A DNA stretch of 64,000 bases from JANXYW01 sp964458665 (GTDB lineage Bacteria; Chloroflexota; Dehalococcoidia; DSTF01; JACRBR01): contig CAYWOO010000042.1 of the NCBI GenBank assembly GCA_964458665.1, positions 1 through 64,000 of the forward strand, given 5' to 3'. Both the position numbers and the translations under genes were made by a program. The notes under the pieces were generated by a model, which was given only the letters and a program-made list of their open reading frames with translations, did no database searches and was not told the origin of the DNA. Below are positions 17,082 to 24,347 of this stretch, piece after piece; position 1 is the stretch's first letter, and each line of letters opens with the position of its first letter.

Positions 17082-18506
17082 ATGACGATCGAGACGGCGG
17101 GCATGCGTGGCTTGATCGGCGGCGCTGCCGGCGCGCGCGCGAACGGCGCCGCGCACGACGATGGTGCGCCCTGGGTACCGCAACCACAGACGATCGAGGA
17201 GACGGGCCTCGACTTTTCGATGATCCTCGACCTGGTGGTGAAAGCCGTCTATTTCGCGGGCCGCCCGGCGGCGCGGCAAGTGGCCGCGCAGATCGCCCTT
17301 CCGTTCCCCGTCGTCGATGAAGTGCTGGCGTTCCTCAAGCGCGAGCAGCTGGCGGAAGTCGTCGGCAGCGCGGGCATGGGCGAGCAGCTCTACCAGTACT
17401 CGCTCTCCGGCAAGGGGCTGGAGAAAGCCGAAGAGGCCCTGGCACGCAACCACTACATCGGCCCCGCACCCGTGCCGTTCGAGGTGTATCTGCAGGTTCT
17501 GAAGATGCAATCGATCCGGGAGATGCGCGTCACGCCGCAGGTCGTCGATACGGCTCTTTCGCACCTCGTGCTGGACGATGCCGTCTGCGAGGCGCTTGGC
17601 CCCGCCGTCAACTCCGGCCGCTCGATGCTGCTGTACGGCGGCTCGGGCAACGGCAAGAGCACGATCACCGGCGCCATCGGCAAGATGCTCCCCGGCGAAG
17701 TGCTGATCCCGTACGCCGTCGATATCAACGGCATCATCGTCAAGGTCTTCGACCCGCGCGTGCACAACGAGATCCCCACCGAGCAGCTGGAGCGCCGCGC
17801 CAACCCCGACAGTGCGAACGGCGGCGAGCGCCGGCGCGATCGGCGTTGGGTCGTGGCGCGGCGACCGATGATCACCGCTGGCGGAGAGCTGACGCTGAAA
17901 GAACTGGAGCTGCGCTACTCGCCGCAGTCGCAGTTCTACATCGCGCCACTGCAGTGGAAGGCGAACAGCGGCATCCTCATCGTGGACGACTTCGGCCGTC
18001 AGATGATCTCGACGAAGGAGTTGCTGAACCGCTGGATCGTACCGATGGAAGAGCGCATCGACCACCTCTCGCTGCACACGGGCGACATGGTCGAAGTGCC
18101 GTTCGACGTGCTGCTGATCTTCTCGACGAACCTCCATCCCTCGCAGCTGGGCGACGAAGCATTCTTCCGCCGTATTCGCCACAAGATCGAGATCCCCGAC
18201 CCAACGCGCGAACAGTTCCTGGAGATCCTTTCGCGCGTCTGCCAGCAGCGCGAGATCCCGTTCGATCCGGCCGCCGGCTTGTACTTCGTCGACGCCTACT
18301 ACGACCGGCTAGGGCGCGGCTTCAAGGGCTGCCACCCGCGCGACATCGTGGACCTCATGGTGGACATCTGCGTCTATCACGGCGAGCCGCCGTCATTCAC
18401 GCGCCGCTACATGGATCAGGCCGCGCACTCCTACTTCGTCTCGCTCCAGGACGCCGCCCGCGAAGCAAAGCAGCAACAGCAGTTCGGCGGCCTCGCCGCC
18501 GCGTAG
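17082..18506 (+). CDS. AAA-type ATPase with N-terminal winged-helix-like region
   Basis: 474 residues from ATG 17082 after AAGGAG. The first 150 residues look like a winged-helix segment (ARQVAAQIALPFPVVDEVLAFLKREQLAEVV). The ATPase core has Walker A GGSGNGKST (about 186-194), Walker B ILIVDDFGRQ (about 303-312), and sensor 1 with Ser-Thr-Asn in LLIFSTNLHPSQ. The arginine-rich stretch EAFFRRIRHKIEI follows, then a helical lid ending PRDIVDLMVDIC. It is an uncharacterised ATPase type seen near pilus or secretion loci. The divergent VWA-FHA neighbour recalls AAA/VWA pairs such as MoxR-VWA, but this is not a MoxR protein. Function unassigned. Confidence 0.82.
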   Translation: MTIETAGMRGLIGGAAGARANGAAHDDGAPWVPQPQTIEETGLDFSMILDLVVKAVYFAGRPAARQVAAQIALPFPVVDEVLAFLKREQLAEVVGSAGMGEQLYQYSLSGKGLEKAEEALARNHYIGPAPVPFEVYLQVLKMQSIREMRVTPQVVDTALSHLVLDDAVCEALGPAVNSGRSMLLYGGSGNGKSTITGAIGKMLPGEVLIPYAVDINGIIVKVFDPRVHNEIPTEQLERRANPDSANGGERRRDRRWVVARRPMITAGGELTLKELELRYSPQSQFYIAPLQWKANSGILIVDDFGRQMISTKELLNRWIVPMEERIDHLSLHTGDMVEVPFDVLLIFSTNLHPSQLGDEAFFRRIRHKIEIPDPTREQFLEILSRVCQQREIPFDPAAGLYFVDAYYDRLGRGFKGCHPRDIVDLMVDICVYHGEPPSFTRRYMDQAAHSYFVSLQDAAREAKQQQQFGGLAAA

Positions 18507-18757
18507 CGGCGGCGTAGCCGTGAGCGATGAGCGGTCGGCTGTTAGCTTCTCGCCAACCCCAGCGTCAGCGCATGATCCTCACCAGTACATGCGCAGCTTC
18601 AGCAGCGCCCCGTGGTGGCTCTGGCACGCCGCCCCGACTTCCAGCCCATCCAGCAGTCTTGTAGACAGTTGCAGCCCGCCGCCCACTGGCGTATCGTCGA
18701 GATCGGCTGGCACCTAGCCACCGCCGACCACCGACTGACGACCGAAGGAAGCACACG
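18507..18757. repeat. intergenic segment with 7-nt-period repeats at both ends
   Basis: Degenerate heptamers occur at about 18520-18555 (units such as CCGTGAG, CGATGAG, CGGTCGG, CTGTTAG) and, in complementary flavour, at about 18710-18745 (CCACCGC, CGACCAC, CGACTGA, CGACCGA). AAGGAA at the right end serves the next gene. Confidence 0.5.
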
Positions 18758-19537
18758 ATGCCAGCACGCATGAACGCACAGGCAACCGCGGACGACGTAG
18801 CGGCATCGCTCAAACGAGACGGCTATGCCATCGTCGCGCGCCTGCTCTCGCCAGCTGAAGCGGCGGCGAAGCGCGCCGAGCTAACGCGCATCCTCGCGGA
18901 GACGCCGGAGGGCCGCAACGACTTCGAGGGCTTCAAGACACGCCGCATCTACGCGCTCTTCGCGAAGACACGCGCCTTCGACGAGCCGGCCACGCACCCC
19001 CTCGTCCTTGGCGTCCTCGACCGCGTCCTCGGCCCCAGCTACCAGCTCAGCGCTCCCGTTGGCATCGAGATCCATCCCGGTGAGACCGCGCAGGTGCTGC
19101 ACACCGACGACGGCATCTACCCGATCGCCCGCCCCCACCAGGAACTCGTGCTCAACATCATGTGGCCGCTCGACGACTTCACCGAGGAGAACGGCGCCAC
19201 GCGCGTCGTGCCCGGCAGCCACCTCTGGACCGACAAGCGCCCCGACGAATCGACGCCCGTGGAGTTGGCGACGATGCCCGCTGGCTCCGTCATGTTCTTC
19301 GTCGGCAGCGTCTTCCACGGCGGCGGCGCCAACAACAGCAGCAAGCCGCGCCTCGGTACGATCATCGAATACGTCAGTGGCTGGCTGCGCCCGCAGGAGA
19401 ACCACATCCTCGCCGTCCCGCGCGAGATGGTGAAGACCCTAACGCCGCGTCTGCAGGAGCTGCTCGGCTACAACATCCACCCGCCCTTCGTCGGCAACGT
19501 AGACGGCCGCCATCCGCGGAAGCCGTTGGAAGCTTGA
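18758..19537 (+). CDS. phytanoyl-CoA dioxygenase (PhyH) family protein
   Basis: 259 residues. This is an Fe(II)/2-oxoglutarate oxygenase fold with the iron triad HTD (LHTDDGIYP, about residue 112) and a distal His in SVFHGGGANNS (about 188). The 2-oxoglutarate-binding Arg is probably in SKPRLGTIIEY. DGYAIVARLLSPAEA at the N-terminus and GATRVVPGSHLW are PhyH hallmarks. Reaction: hydroxylation of an unknown small molecule with decarboxylation of 2-oxoglutarate. The ATG at 18758 is supported by AAGGAAGC about 8 nt upstream; a second ATG follows at residue 5. Monocistronic. Confidence 0.88.
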   Translation: MPARMNAQATADDVAASLKRDGYAIVARLLSPAEAAAKRAELTRILAETPEGRNDFEGFKTRRIYALFAKTRAFDEPATHPLVLGVLDRVLGPSYQLSAPVGIEIHPGETAQVLHTDDGIYPIARPHQELVLNIMWPLDDFTEENGATRVVPGSHLWTDKRPDESTPVELATMPAGSVMFFVGSVFHGGGANNSSKPRLGTIIEYVSGWLRPQENHILAVPREMVKTLTPRLQELLGYNIHPPFVGNVDGRHPRKPLEA

Positions 19538-19682
19538 GCAGCTAGCTTTGAGCCCTTAGCTGATTGCGGCTTCGCCTTCGGATCGAGGCGCATCAGGTGA
19601 GATAGGACCGAATTCCGGTAGTTGCCTCGTGACGCGCATCCCGTCGGGTAGGGGCATTCCGTAGAATGCCCCTTCGCATGGC

Positions 19683-19751
19683 GGGAGGCCTGCGTCCCGC
19701 GTCCCGCGTCCCGCGTCCCGCTTCTCGCTTCTCGTTTCCCGCTTCCCGCGT
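19683..19751. repeat. heptamer array (GCGTCCC / GCTTCTC / GTTTCCC)
   Basis: About nine units with a strict 7-nt period between two convergent genes: four GCGTCCC, two GCTTCTC, then GTTTCCC, GCTTCCC and GCGTCC. A weaker 7-nt pattern lies at 19538-19565. The rest of 19538-19756 holds nothing I can name. Confidence 0.8.
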
Positions 19752-19756
19752 CCAAG

Positions 19757-20662
19757 CTACGCTGGCCCCGTGAAGATGATCGTGAAGTACTTCATCCCGG
19801 ACGAGTCGATGACCAGCGCAATGCCCATGTCCGTGTAGTGCGGGTTGACGATGTTCTCGCGGTGCGGCGGGCTGTTCCAAAGCGCGATGTCCGCCACACC
19901 CACAGCCTCGCCGTCGGGATAGTTGTTTTTCGCGAGATTCTCGCCCGCCCAACCGTACGGAACCCCGTGCCGGTCCATCAGCGTGAACGCGTTGTCGCCC
20001 GTCACCGGGCTAACGTGCGCAAAGTAGTTGTGGTCGGCCATGTCTTGCGAGCGAATGCGGGCGATACCGTTCAGGTACCCGTTCGCGCGCAGCGGTGGCA
20101 GGTTCTGCGCGGCGCGTCGGCGGTTCGTGTCATCGAACAGCTCCTGCGAATGCGCGTCCATGGGCGAGGTATCGAGCCCGGTCGGCTGCGCGGCCGGCGG
20201 CGCGGGCGGTGGCGCAGGCGTCGATGTCGGAGCCGGAGCTGTGGGCGGAGGCTTGGCGGCGACCGGACGTGCGGGCGATGGCTGCGCACGCGGGGTCGAC
20301 GTCGGCTGCGCGGCCGGCGGCGCGGGGGGTGGCGCAGGCGTAGCTGTCGGCGGCGCCGCGGTCGCCGTGGGCTGTGCCGCGGTCTGCTCGTATTTCTCGA
20401 TCGCGGCGAGTGTGGCACGATCGGCGGCCGTCAGGCTGGGCGGCGTTTCGTGCGGGCGCGCTACGGGAGCTCCGCTGCCGGTCGTCGGCGTGCGTAACGC
20501 GTCGGCTCGACCGCCTCCCGCGCTCGACGCTCCAGTGACCGATGACGCCGCGAAGATGGCGATCGTCGCAGCGCTCGCCAATCCGAGTGCCGCCGAGAGC
20601 CGCCCGCGCGTACACCACCGAATGAGTCGAGAAGTCGCGGGCGCGCTGTCGTCGTCGAACAT
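19757..20662 (-). CDS. CAP-domain (SCP/PR-1-like) surface protein with Pro-rich linker
   Basis: 301 residues. One N-terminal membrane helix (about 22-46) is likely an uncleaved anchor. A Pro/Ala/Thr-rich stalk (about 75-170) contains two copies of PAPPPAPPAAQPT. A C-terminal CAP domain (about 175-300) has the expected motifs: TNRRRAAQNLPPL, HNYFAHVSP, GENLAK and WNSPPHRENIVNPHYTDMGIAL. CAP domains in bacteria act outside the cell, but their activity is mostly unknown. GGGAG precedes the ATG at 20662. A strong hairpin at 20682-20701 sits in the leader. Confidence 0.88.
   Translation of the reverse strand: MFDDDSAPATSRLIRWCTRGRLSAALGLASAATIAIFAASSVTGASSAGGGRADALRTPTTGSGAPVARPHETPPSLTAADRATLAAIEKYEQTAAQPTATAAPPTATPAPPPAPPAAQPTSTPRAQPSPARPVAAKPPPTAPAPTSTPAPPPAPPAAQPTGLDTSPMDAHSQELFDDTNRRRAAQNLPPLRANGYLNGIARIRSQDMADHNYFAHVSPVTGDNAFTLMDRHGVPYGWAGENLAKNNYPDGEAVGVADIALWNSPPHRENIVNPHYTDMGIALVIDSSGMKYFTIIFTGPA
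20181..20340. repeat. two 40-bp direct repeats in the CAP stalk coding region
   Basis: 20181-20220 and 20301-20340 differ at one base and are exactly 120 bp apart. They encode the duplicated Pro-rich stalk unit, suggesting growth by unequal recombination or slippage. Confidence 0.85.
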
Positions 20663-20681
20663 CGATGGCTCCCGCCTGCAC

Positions 20682-20701
20682 GCAAACCCTTAGGGGTTTG
20701 C
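20682..20701 (-). promoter_or_regulatory. leader hairpin of the CAP gene
   Basis: GCAAACCC-TTAG-GGGTTTGC is a perfect 8-bp stem with a 4-nt loop, 19 bp upstream of the CAP start codon and just ahead of its ribosome-binding site. No known riboswitch core surrounds it. The remainder of 20663-20966 shows only a possible GC hairpin and the ribosome-binding site of the next gene. Confidence 0.45.
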
Positions 20702-20966
20702 CACCAACCTGTGCTCTGATGCTCGGCACCCGTAGGGGACAACTTGAGGCCTCGCGAAGCTGGATCTCGCGGATCGGCACGCAAGGAAGACGCGATCCCT
20801 ACTCCCTGATAGGGCCCTAGGAAGCAGGAGCAGCCTTCACGTTTCCCCGTCTGCTTCCTCCCCAACCCGGCCGATGCTACGCTCGGAGAGTGGGTCGCAA
20901 ACGGCCCTTCGTTTGCGTCAGACGCGACCTGTCGGCCCGGCCCGGGCGCGCACTCAGGAGTCCCCG

Positions 20967-22397
20967 ATGCCCCAAGGCAGCTTCGCCTCGCTCGATTTCC
21001 TGTTCCATCCCCGCTCGATCGCCGTGCCAGGCGCCTCGACGCAGGATGGCCCCGGCTCGTTCATCGCGGCGATCAAGGAGATGGGATTCGCGGGCGACCT
21101 CTACCCGGTCAACCCGAAAGCCGACGAGATCGGCGGCCTGAAGTGCTACCCGCGGCTGCTCGACATCCCCGGCCATGTGGACCACGTCATCTCGTCCGTG
21201 CCGCTGCGCTTCGTCGAGCAGCTCATGGAGGAGTGCATCGCCAAGGATGTGAAGTCGGTCCACTTCTTCACCGCGGGATTCAGCGAGACCGGCGATGAGG
21301 ACGCGACGGCGCTAGAATCGCGTGTGTTGGCGCGGGCGCGCGAGGCGGGCATCCGCGTCGTCGGCCCGAACTGCATGGGGCTCTACTACCCGAACGGCGG
21401 CCTCAGCTTCATGCCTTCCTTGCCGACGGAGCCCGGGCCCGTCGCCATGCTCTCGCAGTCGGGCGCCAACGCGGGTGAGTTCTGCCGCACCGCCGCCGTG
21501 CGCGGCCTCCGCTACAGCAAGGTCGTCAGCTACGGCAACGGCACGGACGTGCGCGAGTCGGAGCTGCTGGAGTACTGTGCCGAAGACCCCGAGACGGAGG
21601 TGATCGCCTGCTACATCGAAGGCATCATCGACGGCGCGCACTTCATGCGGGCGCTGCGCAAGGCCGCCGCGGCAAAGCCCGTCGTCATCCTCAAAGGCGG
21701 CCGCACCGAGGCAGGATCACGCGCGACGGCCTCCCACACGGGCAGCCTCGCCGGATCGCTGCAGATCTTCGACGCAGCGGTGCGCCAGGCGGGCGCGGTG
21801 CGCGTCGAACGCATGGAGGAGCTGGTCGATCAGGCGGTGGCGTTCCGCTACCTGAAGTCGCTTGCCGGACCCCGCGCCGGCATCGTCGGCGGCGGAGGCG
21901 GCTACTCCGTCCTGGCGTCGGACGAGATCGGCGCTGCGGGTCTCGATATGCCGACGCTGCCGGCCGACATCCAGCAGAAGCTGCACGACTTCACGCCTAC
22001 CGCCGGCACCAGCGTCCGCAATCCCGTGGACACCAGCGTCGGCTGGGGCCCCGATGGCCTGAAGCCGATGCTCGATACGATCCGCATCGTGTCGGAGTCG
22101 CCGAACATCGACTACGTCCTCTACCACACCAGCTACTCGTGGGGCGCCATGCGCGCCGAAGGTCCAAGCATTGTCGAAGTGGCGACGGAGGCGGCGACGA
22201 AGCTGGGCGAGGTGGCGAAGGAGTCCGGCAAGCCGATCGTTTGCGTCGCCCGCATCCCGACGACCGAGATGGGGATGGCCGGCACCCTCGCCTTCCAGCA
22301 GAACGTCGCCAGCGCCGGGCTGCCCGTCTTCAATAGCGTCCAGTCGGCAGCCCTCGCCGTCCAACGCCTGCTCGCCTGGCAAGCGGCGCGCGCGTAG
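20967..22397 (+). CDS. acyl-CoA synthetase, NDP-forming type, alpha-like subunit (CoA-binding)
   Basis: 476 residues from ATG 20967 after CAGGAG; an upstream frame to 20874 lacks a start with a site. The N-terminal CoA-binding Rossmann domain (about 1-130) begins FASLDFLFHPRSIAVPGAS. Succinyl-CoA-ligase-like domains follow, with the phospho-histidine loop TASHTGSLAGS (about residue 255) and VRNPVDTS. This matches the alpha part of ADP-forming acetyl-CoA synthetases and lacks the ATP-grasp beta domain found in fused versions. The beta subunit is not next to it, so either it is encoded elsewhere or this protein works alone in a different reaction. Likely reaction: acyl-CoA + NDP + Pi to acid + NTP + CoA. 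Confidence 0.85.
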   Translation: MPQGSFASLDFLFHPRSIAVPGASTQDGPGSFIAAIKEMGFAGDLYPVNPKADEIGGLKCYPRLLDIPGHVDHVISSVPLRFVEQLMEECIAKDVKSVHFFTAGFSETGDEDATALESRVLARAREAGIRVVGPNCMGLYYPNGGLSFMPSLPTEPGPVAMLSQSGANAGEFCRTAAVRGLRYSKVVSYGNGTDVRESELLEYCAEDPETEVIACYIEGIIDGAHFMRALRKAAAAKPVVILKGGRTEAGSRATASHTGSLAGSLQIFDAAVRQAGAVRVERMEELVDQAVAFRYLKSLAGPRAGIVGGGGGYSVLASDEIGAAGLDMPTLPADIQQKLHDFTPTAGTSVRNPVDTSVGWGPDGLKPMLDTIRIVSESPNIDYVLYHTSYSWGAMRAEGPSIVEVATEAATKLGEVAKESGKPIVCVARIPTTEMGMAGTLAFQQNVASAGLPVFNSVQSAALAVQRLLAWQAARA

Positions 22398-22439
22398 CCC
22401 TTTCGTTTCTAACCGCAGGCGTAACCCTCGCCCCCTTTT

Positions 22440-22465
22440 GGAGCCCGGGCATTCAGCCCGCGTGC
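22440..22465. repeat. dispersed GC hairpin (REP-like)
   Basis: GGAGCCCGGGC-ATTCA-GCCCGCG belongs to the same family as the copies at 47411, 47531 and 62880. It could act as a weak terminator for the synthetase gene. Confidence 0.55.
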
Positions 22466-22586
22466 TCGATTCCGCGCCAAACGTTCGGGAACCACCGACT
22501 TTCGCGGTCGACTGAGAATAGCCATCCTCTCGTCACGTGTGTCAGGCTGCAACACACAGCATCGCTACCCGAGCAGGAGCACGCAG

Positions 22587-23003
22587 ATGGCAGCCTTCAA
22601 CGACTTCAATCAGAAGATCATGGAAGAGTTCCACGCCAACACCGGCAAGGTCGGCGGACGCTTCGATGGCATCGACATCCTCATCCTCACCTCGACCGGA
22701 CGCAAGAGCGGACAGATGCGCTGGCACCCGCTCGCGTACTCGACCGACGGCGACCGCTACGTCATCGTCGCGTCAATGGGCGGTGCTCCCACCAGCCCCG
22801 ACTGGTACCACAACCTCGTCGCCAACGGCTCAGCCGTGATCGAAGTCGGCAACGACGTTATCCCCGTCGAAGCGACGATCGCCACCGGCGCCGACCGCGA
22901 ACGTCTCTACGCTCAGCACGCCGCGCGCATGCCGGCGTTCACCGGCTACGCGAAGAACACGACCCGCGAGATCCCCGTCGTCGTGCTGACGCGTAAGAGC
23001 TGA
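22587..23003 (+). CDS. deazaflavin (F420)-dependent nitroreductase-family protein
   Basis: 138 residues from ATG 22587 after CAGGAG. It has the split-barrel fold of the Ddn/Rv3547 family: ILTSTGRKSGQMRWHPLAY (the GRKSG cofactor-phosphate loop) and YVIVASMGGAPTSPDWYHNLVAN, then VIEVGNDVIPVEAT and FTGYAKNTTREIPVVVL. Members bind coenzyme F420 and reduce quinones or nitro compounds. The substrate here is unknown. It is a single gene. Confidence 0.9.
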   Translation: MAAFNDFNQKIMEEFHANTGKVGGRFDGIDILILTSTGRKSGQMRWHPLAYSTDGDRYVIVASMGGAPTSPDWYHNLVANGSAVIEVGNDVIPVEATIATGADRERLYAQHAARMPAFTGYAKNTTREIPVVVLTRKS

Positions 23004-23049
23004 CGAAGTGATGCGTTTCCCTCCGATGGCGGTGTTCTTGCGCCACATT

Positions 23050-23123
23050 ATCCTTTCGCCCCCGACCTCCCAACGAAAGGTTAAGGTGCTATCCTTTCGC
23101 TAATCCTCGCCCAGCGAAAGGAT
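23050..23123 (+). promoter_or_regulatory. two tandem dyad operators upstream of the Fic gene
   Basis: ATCCTTTCG-N15-CGAAAGG(T/A)T occurs at 23050-23082 and again at 23091-23123, start-to-start 41 bp (about four helical turns). TATCCT at 23090-23095 is a likely -10. The last half-site contains the AAAGGA ribosome-binding site of the Fic gene. The second dyad extends to an 11-bp perfect repeat with an 11-nt spacer, so it could also fold in the mRNA and hide the ribosome-binding site. Confidence 0.75.
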
Positions 23124-23130
23124 CTCGCCT

Positions 23131-24309
23131 ATGCGTGGCCGATACGTCCGCAAGACCTGGCAGCACAACCCCGACCTCTACGCGCCCGCCCGCTATCGCA
23201 AGGCATGCACCTACGATGCTTTCATCCCCGATGGCGTCGAAGGCCTACAGCTCCAACTGCCCGGCGAACTCGTCGCAGCGATCTCGGAAGCCGAGAACGC
23301 GATCGCCCGCCTCAATTCCGGATCGACGCCTCATCTCGCTCCTCTTGCTCGTCTTCTCCTGCGAACGGAATCGATCGCATCGTCCAAGGTGGAAGGTCTA
23401 CAGGTCAATGCTCGCGCTCTTGCGCGCGCCGAAGCAAAGCAGGATGCCGGGCGCAGCATCGGCGCCGACGCCGTAGAGATCCTGGCGAGCGTCGACGCGA
23501 TGGAACTCGCGATCGAACGAGCGGTGGACGGACGTGACATCCAGCTAGGCGATCTGCGCGACATCCACACCGCGCTACTCGCGCGCTCCTCGCCCAGGAT
23601 CGCTGGCAACATCCGCACCGTGCAGAACTGGATCGGCGGCAACGACCACAACCCCTGCGGCGCGGTCTTTGTCCCACCACCCCCGGAACTGGTCGGCGAT
23701 TTGTTGGCCGATCTCTGCGCCTTCAGCAACGACGATGCGCTTCCACCGCTCGTGCAGGCCGCCATCGCACATGCGCAGTTCGAAACCATCCATCCGTTCG
23801 AGGATGGCAATGGGCGCACCGGGCGCGCGCTCGTACAGGTCGTCCTGCGACGCAGAGGCATCGCGTCGTCGTACGTCCCGCCGATCAGCGTGATGCTCGC
23901 CAAGCACAAAGACACGTACTTGCTGGGACTGACAGACTTCCGCGGAGGCAACGTCGATGCGTGGCTCGCCGTCTTCGCGGAAGCGACAGCATCGGCCGCT
24001 GCACTGGCGCGCCGCTACATCGGCCTGCTGGCCGAAACGCGAGAGCGATGGCGGGACCAACTGCGTACGATCCAGCCGCGCTCCGACGCTGCCGCCTGGT
24101 CGATCATCGACCTCCTTCCAGCGCATCCCGTGATCACCGTACGCACCGCCGTCGCGGCGACTGGCCGCACACGGCCCGCCATCGTCAACGCGCTCGATCA
24201 ACTCACCGCGACCGGCGTCCTGCTGCCGATCGCGGAATCGCCCAGAAACAGGGCGTGGGAAGCTGCCGGCTTGCTGGAACTGATCGTCGGCTTGGAAGAA
24301 GGAACGTAG
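23131..24309 (+). CDS. Fic-family protein (probable AMP transferase) with C-terminal winged helix
   Basis: 392 residues. The N-terminal Fic_N part carries the inhibitory-helix motif SSKVEG (about residue 93), as in class II Fic proteins that restrain themselves. The catalytic core is HPFEDGNGRTGR (about residues 220-231), the intact HxFx(D/E)GNGRxxR. After residue 330 a winged-helix region reads HPVITVRTAVAATGRTRPAIVNALDQLTATGVL, likely DNA-binding. Known chemistry: transfer of AMP from ATP to a hydroxyl of a target protein. Two dyads directly upstream suggest autoregulation by the C-terminal domain. There is no adjacent antitoxin, as expected when inhibition is internal. Confidence 0.93.
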   Translation: MRGRYVRKTWQHNPDLYAPARYRKACTYDAFIPDGVEGLQLQLPGELVAAISEAENAIARLNSGSTPHLAPLARLLLRTESIASSKVEGLQVNARALARAEAKQDAGRSIGADAVEILASVDAMELAIERAVDGRDIQLGDLRDIHTALLARSSPRIAGNIRTVQNWIGGNDHNPCGAVFVPPPPELVGDLLADLCAFSNDDALPPLVQAAIAHAQFETIHPFEDGNGRTGRALVQVVLRRRGIASSYVPPISVMLAKHKDTYLLGLTDFRGGNVDAWLAVFAEATASAAALARRYIGLLAETRERWRDQLRTIQPRSDAAAWSIIDLLPAHPVITVRTAVAATGRTRPAIVNALDQLTATGVLLPIAESPRNRAWEAAGLLELIVGLEEGT

Positions 24310-24347
24310 CTGTCGATTCGCGACCGAGACCTCGCGCGAGTCGCGAA

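Noticed and set aside
20663..20780. GEMM-like GGCAAACC and GCGTGCAGGC in the CAP leader
   Set aside because: It lacks the GACGCAAAGCC and GCCGGG parts of the aptamer; only a simple hairpin remains.
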